Positions 6,429 through 13,271 of a stretch of 13,811 nt of DNA are shown here, piece after piece. Source of the stretch: Selenomonas sp. (GTDB lineage: Bacteria > Bacillota > Negativicutes > Selenomonadales > Selenomonadaceae); NCBI GenBank assembly GCA_015265235.1, contig JABZYJ010000042.1, positions 1 through 13,811 of the forward strand. The letters are read 5' to 3'. The notes beneath the pieces were generated by a model. It was not told the DNA's origin. It saw only the letters and a list, made by a program, of their open reading frames with translations, and made no database searches. Positions within the stretch are counted from its first letter, which is position 1, and each line of letters starts with the position of its first letter. The translations under genes were made by a program, and so were the position numbers.

Positions 6429-8350
6429 GTTGGATGGAACAGCTGGTACAGACGTATGATGAAAATGAACGCTTTGCCGGCAGGGATGGTATCGATGGGA
6501 TGAAAGCTATGCTTCCTCCTGTTGGGCATATTATCCAAAATGCGCAGATCGAGTTGACGCTGAGTGCGGATGGAGAGCTGATTCGAGCAGAGGTAATCCC
6601 AAAGGAATGTCGAGCAACACTGATTCCGTGTACGCCGGACTCGGCGTCGCGTACGTCGAGTCCTTCACCACATCCCTTGCATGATAACCTCTCCTACATC
6701 GCAAGAGACTACTATGACTATGTGAAGAAGCCACCGCGCGGAGAGACAATGCCCTATCTCTTGTATAAAAAACTCATTGGTTCTTGGGCAGCAATGGGTG
6801 GAAATACAAAGGTGCAGGCTGTCTATCACTATATCAGTACCCATGATGTCATTCACGACTTAATTGAGAAAAAAATACTATATGCGGACAATGCAGGAAA
6901 AATACTCGAAAAATGGGAGAATAAGGAGATCGAGAGACCACCCATATATAGTGTTGTTGCAGGGGATATTCTAAAATCGATGGTACGGTTTCGCGTTATT
7001 GTGGATGGAGATGATTGTCCCGAACTATGGAAGGATACAAGACTTCAGAAAGAATATCAACGCTTCTTGCAGGAGTGGGGGGCAAGCGACGCAGAGAGAC
7101 TCTGCTATGCAACAGGAAAATACCTCACACCAACGGACAAGCATGGAAAAGGGATTCGATTTCCGGGGGATGGAGCAAAGATTATCTCGTCTAACGACAT
7201 GAGTGGATTTACTTTTCGTGGGCGATTTGTCGATGGGGATGAATGTCTCTCCATTGGTTACGAAACATCGCAGAAGGCTATGAATGCACTGATGTGGCTA
7301 ACACGGAATCAAGGCTATGTGATCGATGGTCGTGTCTTCCTTTCTTGGGGACGTTGTGGGCAAATGCCGCCGCCTGTATTTGACGATACAGCACGTCTGA
7401 CACGCAGGCGACGCTCTACAGAAGAGGCGCGCCCCTCGTCTCTCAAAGGTTGGGCTGAATCGCTGACAAAGGCACTTGAGGGGTATCGGCACGAGTTCAA
7501 GCAAGCAGAGATGAGTCAAGTCAATGTCATGATTCTCGATGCTGCGACGAAGGGGAGGCTTTCCATCTGTTATTACAGCGAGATGGCGGGGGAGGATTTC
7601 ATCGAGCGGATCGAACGCTGGCACCGTCTTGGACGTTGGCGTCAACATGGCTATGACAGTGAAAAAGACGAGTCGTTTGTTTATTTCGGTGTACCGACTC
7701 CGAAGCGGCTTGTCGAAGCCTGTCACGGGGAGAATGTCGGCGACAGCCAGATGAAACTTGAACTGGAGCGTATATTCTATGCCATTCTTCAGGGAAATCC
7801 ACTGCCTGTGGATATGGAATGCATGGTGATGGGACGTGCAGTAAAGAGGGCTGCCTGTGATAATTACTACGATTGGCGAAGACAAATTTTAGAGCCGGCG
7901 TGCTCCATCATCGTTCGTCGGCTCAATCAAACGAAGGAGGAATACATCGTGGCACTTGATGAAACGAAGGATGACCGATCATATCTGTTTGGCAGGTTGA
8001 TTGCTGTAGCAGATCAGATGGAGCGGGCAACATTCTCAGCAGAGGAAAAGGGGAACCGTACAACGAATGCCATGCGCTATATGGAGATTTTCTCCTCCCG
8101 TCCTGCATCTACATGGAGGACGCTTCAAAAGAAACTGCTTCCATATCAGCAAAAGAGAGAAATGTATGGAGGAAAGGAGCGTAAATTAATTAGTCGGATT
8201 GGCAGTATGTTCAATGAGGAAGATTTTCTCTCGAATCGTCCGTTAGATGGGAAGTTTTTACTCGGCTACTACTGTCAGCAGTATGCAATGGAATTGGAAC
8301 GGGAAGAAAACCGTAAGAAAAAAGAAGCAATGAAAGAGGAGGACGCATGA
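6425..8350 (+). CDS. cas8c: Cas8c (Csd1): large subunit of type I-C Cascade
   Basis: The product has 641 residues, slightly longer than many Csd1 proteins. It is recognised by order (cas5c-cas8c-cas7c) and by typical segments: HPLHDNLSYIARDYYDY (about 83-99), a central AVYHYISTHDV region, LMWLTRNQGYVIDGRVFLSWG, and the C-terminal part from ALDETKDDRSYLFGRL onward. Cas8c recognises the PAM and recruits Cas3 in known systems. Its start overlaps the cas5c stop and its stop overlaps the cas7c start, which supports translational coupling. An internal start for Cas11c lies at 7949. No frame damage is seen. Confidence 0.95.
   Translation: MSWMEQLVQTYDENERFAGRDGIDGMKAMLPPVGHIIQNAQIELTLSADGELIRAEVIPKECRATLIPCTPDSASRTSSPSPHPLHDNLSYIARDYYDYVKKPPRGETMPYLLYKKLIGSWAAMGGNTKVQAVYHYISTHDVIHDLIEKKILYADNAGKILEKWENKEIERPPIYSVVAGDILKSMVRFRVIVDGDDCPELWKDTRLQKEYQRFLQEWGASDAERLCYATGKYLTPTDKHGKGIRFPGDGAKIISSNDMSGFTFRGRFVDGDECLSIGYETSQKAMNALMWLTRNQGYVIDGRVFLSWGRCGQMPPPVFDDTARLTRRRRSTEEARPSSLKGWAESLTKALEGYRHEFKQAEMSQVNVMILDAATKGRLSICYYSEMAGEDFIERIERWHRLGRWRQHGYDSEKDESFVYFGVPTPKRLVEACHGENVGDSQMKLELERIFYAILQGNPLPVDMECMVMGRAVKRAACDNYYDWRRQILEPACSIIVRRLNQTKEEYIVALDETKDDRSYLFGRLIAVADQMERATFSAEEKGNRTTNAMRYMEIFSSRPASTWRTLQKKLLPYQQKREMYGGKERKLISRIGSMFNEEDFLSNRPLDGKFLLGYYCQQYAMELEREENRKKKEAMKEEDA
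7934..7940 (+). promoter_or_regulatory. Internal Shine-Dalgarno for Cas11c
   Basis: AAGGAGG, a near-perfect RBS inside cas8c, lies eight bases before the in-frame GTG at 7949. It decides the internal start. Confidence 0.8.
7949..8350 (+). CDS. cas11c: Cas11c: small subunit made by internal start in cas8c
   Basis: An in-frame GTG with a strong SD eight bases upstream would give a 133-residue protein starting (M)ALDETKDDRSYLFGRLIAV. Type I-C systems such as that of Desulfovibrio vulgaris are known to make Cas11c of similar size from the 3' end of cas8c by internal initiation, and the segment RSYLFGRL sits at the start in the expected place. The protein is helix-rich and highly charged at the end (EREENRKKKEAMKEEDA). 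Two copies line the belly of Cascade in solved complexes. The sequence supports it strongly, but expression is not shown. Confidence 0.82.
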   Translation: MALDETKDDRSYLFGRLIAVADQMERATFSAEEKGNRTTNAMRYMEIFSSRPASTWRTLQKKLLPYQQKREMYGGKERKLISRIGSMFNEEDFLSNRPLDGKFLLGYYCQQYAMELEREENRKKKEAMKEEDA

Positions 8351-9255
8351 TGGCTGCATTGACAAAGAAAATTGATTTTATTGGATTTATCATGGTGGAG
8401 CGCTCGAACCCGAATGGTGATCCGCTGAATGGAAATCAGCCGCGCACAGATTATAACGGCTATGGAGAGATTTCTGATGTATGTCTTAAGCGGAAAGTGC
8501 GCAATCGTTTGCAGGATGTAGGAGAAAAGATTCTTGTCCAGTCGAATGAACGAGTTGATGATGGCTGCGACAGCATTCGCTCACGCGTTGAGGCAAATCC
8601 CGCGATGGAAAAACCATTAAAAATGAAAGATAAGGAGCAGGGGCGTACACGAATCTTTGCAGAAGAGGCATGTAAAGCATGGATAGATGTTCGTTCGTTC
8701 GGCCAGGTGTTTGCGCTCAAAGAGGCGAAAAAGCAGGGCGTCGATTCCGTCTCAGTTGGTGTACGCGGTCCCGTATCGATTCATACGGCAGTCAGTCTAG
8801 ACCCTGTGACTATCACGAGTGTACAAATCACGAAGAGCGTCAACAATGAGCCGGGCGACAAGAAAGGCTCTGATACGATGGGCATGAAGCATCGCGTAGA
8901 CTTTGGTGTGTACAAATTCCAGGGCAGCATCAATGTTCAGCTAGCGGAAAAGACGGGCTTCAGCGACGAAGATGCTGCGAAAATCAAGGATGCTCTCTGT
9001 ACAATTTTCGAGAATGATGCATCGTCCGCCCGCCCTGAGGGAAGCATGGAGATGAGCCGTTTCTATTGGATTGAGCATGCCAATAAAACCGGCTGCGCAC
9101 CGAGTGCGAAGATCCATCGCAGCATTTCTGCACAGAAAAAGGATGGGGTAGAGACACCATCGCATTTGGATGACTACATCATCGACGACAGTGCGCTCTA
9201 CGCTATTGACGGTATTCGCATTGAGAAATATGTTGAGGGAAGCTTGGTCGAGTAA
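8347..9255 (+). CDS. cas7c: Cas7c (Csd2): Cascade backbone subunit
   Basis: The product has 302 residues from ATG 8347, or 301 from the adjoining ATG 8350. GGAGG at 8338-8342 is four bases from the first ATG and seven from the second, so 8350 may be the true start. The N-terminal RAMP signature is IDFIGFIMVERSNPNGDPLNGNQPRTD. GVRGPVSIHTAVSLDPV lies in the middle, followed by MGMKHRVDFGVYKFQGSINV. Seven copies polymerise along the crRNA in known type I-C complexes. The start overlaps the cas8c stop, and cas4 follows after one base. It appears intact. Confidence 0.95.
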   Translation: MMAALTKKIDFIGFIMVERSNPNGDPLNGNQPRTDYNGYGEISDVCLKRKVRNRLQDVGEKILVQSNERVDDGCDSIRSRVEANPAMEKPLKMKDKEQGRTRIFAEEACKAWIDVRSFGQVFALKEAKKQGVDSVSVGVRGPVSIHTAVSLDPVTITSVQITKSVNNEPGDKKGSDTMGMKHRVDFGVYKFQGSINVQLAEKTGFSDEDAAKIKDALCTIFENDASSARPEGSMEMSRFYWIEHANKTGCAPSAKIHRSISAQKKDGVETPSHLDDYIIDDSALYAIDGIRIEKYVEGSLVE

Positions 9256-9256
9256 T

Positions 9257-9916
9257 ATGAGTTATGCTGAGGAAGAGTATCTGATGCTCTCGGAGATTCA
9301 GCATTATGTCTTTTGTCCTCGTCAATGGGGGCTGATTCATCTTGAGCAGCATTGGCAGGAAAATGTTCTGACCGTCGAGGGGAATGCCCTGCATGAGAGA
9401 GCACACGATGAGAACATCAAGGAAAAACGCGGAAATAAAATTATCGTACGTGGAATGCGTGTAGCATCCCCGAGCATTGGAATTTCTGGCGTCTGCGATG
9501 TTGTCGAATTCCACGCGGATCCCGCGGGAGTATCTATTCCCTCCTATCAGGGCAGTTATCGCGTCGTCCCAATCGAGTATAAGCGAGGAAGGCCCAAGGA
9601 AGGGGAGGAGGATGTACTCCAACTGACACTGCAGGCACTCTGTCTTGAGGATATGCTCATGACAGACATTCCTTTCGGATATCTGTATTATGGGGAGATT
9701 CGACGTCGGGTTAAGGTTACATTTTCAGATGAGCTAAAGGATCAGATCCCGATTCTGGTGCAGGAAATGAGGCAACATATTCGGAGCGGCCATACCCCGC
9801 GTGTAAAGAGGCGAAAAGGCTGTACGAACTGCTCTCTGAACAATGTCTGTGTACCAAAGCTGAATCGTCTCGGATCTGCGAAGAATTATCTTGAGAGGAG
9901 GCTGGCAGAAGGATGA
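9257..9916 (+). CDS. cas4: Cas4: spacer-acquisition exonuclease
   Basis: The product has 219 residues from ATG 9257, one base after the cas7c stop. A longer frame open from 9170 is out of step with the family and overlaps cas7c. The fold is RecB-type with an iron-sulphur cluster. Cluster cysteines are C20 (HYVFCPRQW) and C189, C192, C198 (CTNCSLNNVC). Nuclease residues are H46 (ALHER), D81 (VCDVVEF), E107 and K109 (PIEYKRG) and Q122 (DVLQL). Cas4 trims prespacers and selects the PAM side together with Cas1-Cas2. All catalytic and cluster residues are present. The start has only a weak SD, so translation probably depends on cas7c read-through. Confidence 0.95.
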   Translation: MSYAEEEYLMLSEIQHYVFCPRQWGLIHLEQHWQENVLTVEGNALHERAHDENIKEKRGNKIIVRGMRVASPSIGISGVCDVVEFHADPAGVSIPSYQGSYRVVPIEYKRGRPKEGEEDVLQLTLQALCLEDMLMTDIPFGYLYYGEIRRRVKVTFSDELKDQIPILVQEMRQHIRSGHTPRVKRRKGCTNCSLNNVCVPKLNRLGSAKNYLERRLAEG

Positions 9917-10941
9917 AGCCTCTTTTGAATACGCTTTTTGTCAATCAAGATGAAGCATATCTTGCGTTGGATGGCGGGAATGTCGTGGTCTTGCGTGATG
10001 ATCGTGAACTGGCCCGCTTTCCACTGCATAATTTTGAGCAGATTACAACCTTTGGCTATACAGGAGCAAGCCCTGCGCTTATGCGCAAATGTGCGGAGGA
10101 TAATATTGCCATGACCTTTATGAGTCCGGAGGGGAGATTTCAGGCTCGCGTGATCGGCAAAATGAATGGCAACGTACTTCTGCGCAGGGAACAGTATCGG
10201 AGAGCAGATGATGCATCTTCCAGCCTCGCCATTGCGAAGAGCTTTATCCTCGGTAAGATTTATAATGCCCGTTGGATAGTTGAGCGAACACGCAGAGACT
10301 ATGTCATGCGAATTGATGCAGAGAAATTCCAGACGGTCAGTGAATTTCTTCAAATTTCTTGCCATGAGGCAATGTGTACATCTGACTTGGAGGAACTTCG
10401 CGGGATTGAGGGAAAGGCTGCCGTCAGCTATTTCTCTGTGTTCGATGATATGATTCTCAAACAGAAGGAGGACTTCTTTTTCACTGAACGTAACCGCAGA
10501 CCACCGCTCGACAACATGAACTGTCTCCTCTCATTTCTCTATGCGCTCTTGATGAATGATATGGGGGCGGCGCTTGAAGGGGTAGGATTGGACTCCTATG
10601 TCGGTTTCCTCCACCGAGATCGTCCTGGCAGACAGTCACTCGCACTGGATCTCATGGAGGAACTGCGTCCAATGGCGGATCGCACAGCATTTTCCATGGT
10701 TAATACAAAAAAGATCAGCGGCAAGGACTTTCGGTTAGAAGAAGGGGGTGCTGTATATCTGACCGATGATGGGCGAAAAAAGATTTTAGAAGCATGGCAT
10801 TCGCACAAAGAGGGGATGATCACACATCCTTTTCTCGAGGAAAAAATCAAATGGGGGCTTGTACCTCATGTGCAGGCAACCCTGCTTGCTCGTCACCTGC
10901 GCGGTGACCTTGATGCCTATCCGCCGTTTCTGTGGAAGTAG
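9913..10941 (+). CDS. cas1: Cas1: CRISPR integrase
   Basis: The product has 342 residues, overlapping the cas4 end by four bases (ATGA). The N-terminal beta domain (LLNTLFVNQDEAYLALDGGNV) is followed by the helical catalytic domain. Metal-binding residues are E166 (RGIEGKAA), H234 (GFLHRDRPGR) and an acidic residue in LALDLMEELRP (D246 or E249). Cas1 forms the integrase with Cas2 and inserts new spacers at the leader-proximal repeat. The type I-C version fits the gene order. It appears intact. Confidence 0.96.
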   Translation: MKPLLNTLFVNQDEAYLALDGGNVVVLRDDRELARFPLHNFEQITTFGYTGASPALMRKCAEDNIAMTFMSPEGRFQARVIGKMNGNVLLRREQYRRADDASSSLAIAKSFILGKIYNARWIVERTRRDYVMRIDAEKFQTVSEFLQISCHEAMCTSDLEELRGIEGKAAVSYFSVFDDMILKQKEDFFFTERNRRPPLDNMNCLLSFLYALLMNDMGAALEGVGLDSYVGFLHRDRPGRQSLALDLMEELRPMADRTAFSMVNTKKISGKDFRLEEGGAVYLTDDGRKKILEAWHSHKEGMITHPFLEEKIKWGLVPHVQATLLARHLRGDLDAYPPFLWK

Positions 10942-10950
10942 GGACTTACA

Positions 10951-11241
10951 ATGTACGTCTTAATCACCTATGATATTCGTACTGTTGATGCTGATGGGCG
11001 TAGAAGGCTGCGGCAGGTCGCCCGCAAATGCAGAGCCTATGGACAGCGTGTGCAGAACTCTGTCTTCGAATGTAAGGTCGACCCGACCCAGTGTAAGCAG
11101 CTGGAACTGGCGTTGCTTGATATCATTGATCTGCAGGAAGACAGCCTTCGGTTTTACTACCTTGGTAAAGACAAAGGTCCGAAAGTGACGCATTATGGTG
11201 TGAAAGAATCCTACGATTTGGAAGCAGCTATTATCATCTGA
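10951..11241 (+). CDS. cas2: Cas2: CRISPR adaptation subunit
   Basis: The product has 96 residues from ATG 10951, nine bases after the cas1 stop, with a weak SD (AGGGA). The ferredoxin-like fold begins MYVLITYDIRT, with the conserved aspartate D8. RVQNSVFECKVDP and LRFYYLGKD follow in the usual places. It bridges two Cas1 dimers. The last cas gene, it is followed by the leader and array. Confidence 0.96.
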   Translation: MYVLITYDIRTVDADGRRRLRQVARKCRAYGQRVQNSVFECKVDPTQCKQLELALLDIIDLQEDSLRFYYLGKDKGPKVTHYGVKESYDLEAAIII

Positions 11242-11412
11242 GCATTTTGCATGAGTGCGAAGGTGAAGTGAACAGAAAATGATATGAAAACACCTAGGTG
11301 CTAGCAGCACACGATAGGAGCGTGTGCTGCTCAGACATCGAGAAAATCATATTTGTGGCGAGTAATACCCATAAATATGTGGCAAAAGAGGGAAGTCGTA
11401 ACTTCTTTTGCC
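11242..11412 (+). promoter_or_regulatory. CRISPR leader with three palindromes
   Basis: This is the gene-free stretch between cas2 and the first repeat. It contains a perfect 10-base palindrome CACCTAGGTG (11291-11300), and a perfect 11-bp inverted repeat AGCAGCACACG/CGTGTGCTGCT (11303-11313/11321-11331) around 7 bases. A third inverted repeat, GGCAAAAG/CTTTTGCC (11381-11388/11405-11412), has inner AAGT/ACTT and touches repeat 1. No T run follows the 11-bp stem, so it is not a normal terminator. The array promoter is not clear. Confidence 0.7.
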
Positions 11413-11630
11413 GTCGCGCCCCACACGGGGCGCGTGGATTGAAACGTGTCATCCGTCCATAAACTGTATTTGTCTGCAAGGTCGCGCCCCACACGGGGCG
11501 CGTGGATTGAAACAAGGATGTTTTTCATTGCAAATAGTCCAATACGTCGCGCCCCACACGGGGCGCGTGGATTGAAACGATAATCTGTTATATTTTGTTC
11601 CATCAACAGCTGTCGCGCCCCACACGGGGC
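11413..11630 (+). CRISPR. Type I-C CRISPR array, 3 full repeats and 1 truncated
   Basis: The 33-nt repeat begins GTCGCGCCCCACACGGGG and ends CGCGTGGATTGAAAC. Copies are at 11413-11445, 11481-11513 and 11546-11578, all identical. The spacers are 35 nt (11446-11480), 32 nt (11514-11545) and 33 nt (11579-11611). A fourth repeat (11612-11630) keeps only the first 19 nt and then diverges. GCGCCCC-ACAC-GGGGCGC forms the hairpin cut by Cas5c, and ATTGAAAC is the typical 3' end. Orientation matches the cas genes, with the leader upstream. The array is unusually short. Confidence 0.97.
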
Positions 11631-11654
11631 GTGTTACGCATCTTAGCGCGACGG

Positions 11655-13004
11655 CTAGAACGCACGAAATATGGGCTTCGGCGCGCCTGTGATGAGCTGC
11701 ACCTGATCGAGGATGCGTGACCAGAATATCTTTCGTGCCTTTTTGCCAAGACTTTGATATCGCTTTACGAAATCTCCTGCGGCGACTGTCTCAAGATAGG
11801 CGATGCTCACGTCGGGACGAGGACGCAGCGCGCCGATCTGCGCATCCAGATCGGCATGTCGTACGTCAAACTCGCTGCGGTCAATCAGCCCCTCTACATA
11901 GAGCTCTTTGAGACGTGTTTGCTTTGTCCTCAGCTCGGCAACGGTTACGCCGGATTTTGCTCCGTCACTCTTTCGGGTGACTTTTTTTATGTCTGCAAGA
12001 TATTTCCGCAGTTCCGTGCCGAGCGACGCGAGCAGCGCGGCCTCGACATGATCCTCCCGCCAATATGTCTTGTGCGGGCATCCCCGTCCGTGGGTATGGT
12101 CTCTGCAGGTGTAGTAGGTGTATACATTGCGGTTGAGTGTACGGTTTCGGGGCGTCAGCAGACGACCGCACTCCGGGCAATGCAGGAGACCTCCGAACAG
12201 GTATATCATCCCGCTGCTGTGATGGCGGGTGCGGCCGGCAAATACTTTTTGCGCCTGCGCAAACACACCCTCGTCGATCAGCGCGGGGCAAAAATCCTTG
12301 ATGCCATAATACTCACCGAGATAGATGTGATTTTGCAGCATACGTCCGACGGATCCCTCTGTCTTAGTGTATCCGTGCTTTTCGCGCATCATACGGAATG
12401 TGCCTAGGACGGTTTTGTGTACGATAAAATAGTCAAACGCCTCGCGCACGATCGGCACGGCGTCCTCATCGATAGCGATCCGTTTGTCCTCCGTGATGCG
12501 ATAGCCGAGCGGCATGTGCCCGGTGATTACTCTGCCGATACGCTTAAGCCCCTCATGGATGTATTTGACGCGATCGCCCGTCTGATCGCTCTCGTGCTGA
12601 GCGAGGGACAGTTTGAGATTAAGCATCAATTTCCCATTGGTTGTCGTCGTATTAAAAATCGCCTCCTGTGAGCACTCCCACTCAACATGATGGGCGTCGA
12701 GGATCTCCTGCACCTTGTAATAGTCCGCGATGTTCCGGAACCAGCGATCCAAACACTTAAAAATGATGATGTCAACGTGATCCGCCTCTACATCCTCAAG
12801 GAGACGCTGCAGCCCTTTACGTCGGCTGAGTGCCTTGCGTGCGCTGATGCCCTCATCGGCATAGATGCCGATTACCCTGTACCCCTGCCGATCGGCGTAC
12901 TGCTTGAGATCATACTCCTGCTCTGAGAGGGAGTAGCCGTGACGAGCTTGCTCATCGGTTGACACGCGGATGTAGAGCGCTGCGCGCTTTTGTGTTTCGA
13001 CCAT
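11655..13004 (-). CDS. Large serine recombinase
   Basis: The product has 449 residues with a GGAGGTG SD eight bases before ATG 13004. The resolvase domain (about 6-155) has the nucleophile S15 in YIRVSTDEQ and the conserved arginine in LDRWFRN (R87). A Recombinase domain follows (about 160-265, HMPLGYRITEDKRIAIDEDAVPIVREAF). The zinc ribbon has C276, C279 (CPECG), C300 and C309. A coiled-coil region (about 335-395) and the C-terminal end complete the family layout. Such proteins integrate and excise phages, ICEs and cassettes at short att sites. The stop is 24 bp from the truncated CRISPR repeat. It appears intact, though its SD can be hidden in a hairpin. Confidence 0.95.
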   Translation of the reverse strand: MVETQKRAALYIRVSTDEQARHGYSLSEQEYDLKQYADRQGYRVIGIYADEGISARKALSRRKGLQRLLEDVEADHVDIIIFKCLDRWFRNIADYYKVQEILDAHHVEWECSQEAIFNTTTTNGKLMLNLKLSLAQHESDQTGDRVKYIHEGLKRIGRVITGHMPLGYRITEDKRIAIDEDAVPIVREAFDYFIVHKTVLGTFRMMREKHGYTKTEGSVGRMLQNHIYLGEYYGIKDFCPALIDEGVFAQAQKVFAGRTRHHSSGMIYLFGGLLHCPECGRLLTPRNRTLNRNVYTYYTCRDHTHGRGCPHKTYWREDHVEAALLASLGTELRKYLADIKKVTRKSDGAKSGVTVAELRTKQTRLKELYVEGLIDRSEFDVRHADLDAQIGALRPRPDVSIAYLETVAAGDFVKRYQSLGKKARKIFWSRILDQVQLITGAPKPIFRAF

Positions 13005-13011
13005 AAAAAAT

Positions 13012-13052
13012 ACACCTCCGAAGATTCGATGTGGAATAATCCCCGAAGGTGT
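13012..13052 (-). promoter_or_regulatory. SD-masking hairpin or recombinase binding site
   Basis: In the recombinase mRNA leader a 15-base arm (complement of 13038-13052, ACACCUUCGGGGAUU) pairs at every position with AAUCUUCGGAGGUGU (complement of 13012-13026), using three G-U pairs, around an 11-base loop. The second arm contains the SD. As DNA it is an imperfect inverted repeat, a shape also typical of recombinase operators and att sites. Confidence 0.6.
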
Positions 13053-13060
13053 GTTATACT
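13052..13060 (+). promoter_or_regulatory. Candidate extended -10 promoter, plus strand
   Basis: TG-T-TATACT is an extended -10 element (TGN plus a 5/6 match to TATAAT). The -35 region is poor. It points away from the recombinase, toward the terminator at 13103-13141. Confidence 0.4.
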
Positions 13061-13066
13061 TGCGTT

Positions 13067-13141
13067 TAGGAGTACGTATATATCCCTACGGGGCTACGTG
13101 CGAACCGCTCACTGTGCGCCAACACGGTGGGCGGTTTTTTT
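13067..13141 (+). ncRNA. Candidate small RNA divergent from the recombinase
   Basis: Between the -10 candidate at 13055-13060 and a strong terminator lies about 75 bases. They hold a hairpin (ACGTA...TACGT enclosing CCC-TAC-GGGG, about 13073-13099) and no convincing gene. An 18-codon GTG frame exists but lacks an SD. Confidence 0.4.
13103..13141 (+). terminator. Intrinsic terminator, plus strand
   Basis: ACCGC (13104-13108) pairs with GCGGT (13131-13135), CAC with GTG and GTG with CAC inside, with a CGCCAA loop. T13135-13141 follow. No protein gene precedes it on this strand. Confidence 0.8.
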
Positions 13142-13149
13142 ATTGAGAA

Positions 13150-13237
13150 AATAAAAACCCCTGCATGATTCATGCAGGGGCTATGTGGCTCAAGACCACG
13201 AAAATGAACTGGTTAGCGACTTGATGCCGCTTCGTGT
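13150..13237 (-). ncRNA. Candidate small RNA between MazF-like gene and terminator
   Basis: A near-consensus promoter (13243-13271) would start transcription near 13236 and the terminator at 13153-13180 would end it, giving an RNA of about 85 bases. A 23-codon frame from ATG 13241 begins inside the promoter, before the expected start site, so it is probably not translated. It converges on the plus-strand RNA at 13067-13141. No known family was recognised. Confidence 0.5.
13153..13180 (-). terminator. Intrinsic terminator, minus strand
   Basis: A perfect 10-bp stem CCCCTGCATG/CATGCAGGGG (13158-13167/13171-13180) with a 3-base loop is followed on the minus strand by TTTTT (complement of 13153-13157). 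It ends the minus-strand small RNA and any read-through from the MazF-like gene. Confidence 0.85.
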
Positions 13238-13242
13238 CCATA

Positions 13243-13271
13243 GTATAACCCCTACAACGGTTAATTGTCAA
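13243..13271 (-). promoter_or_regulatory. Strong promoter, minus strand
   Basis: TTGACA (complement of 13266-13271) is followed after exactly 17 bases by TTATAC (complement of 13243-13248). The -35 overlaps the stop codon of the MazF-like gene (13268-13270). Confidence 0.7.

Noticed and set aside
9170..9256. Longer upstream start for cas4.
   Set aside because: It lies inside cas7c, lacks family similarity and an SD. ATG 9257 follows the cas7c stop by one base and gives the normal Cas4 N-terminus.
5706..11241. Absence of cas6 considered as gene loss.
   Set aside because: Type I-C systems normally lack cas6. Cas5c processes the RNA, and its catalytic Tyr, Lys and His are present.
11294..11606. 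Minus-strand open frames across the CRISPR array (repeating FNPRAPCGAR / SIHAPRVGRD-like peptides).
   Set aside because: They are translations of the CRISPR repeats, a common false gene call.
13170..13241. 23-codon minus-strand frame (MDTKRHQVANQFIFVVLSHIAPA) as a possible type I toxin.
   Set aside because: Its ATG starts two bases after the -10 box, before the expected transcription start, and it has no SD.
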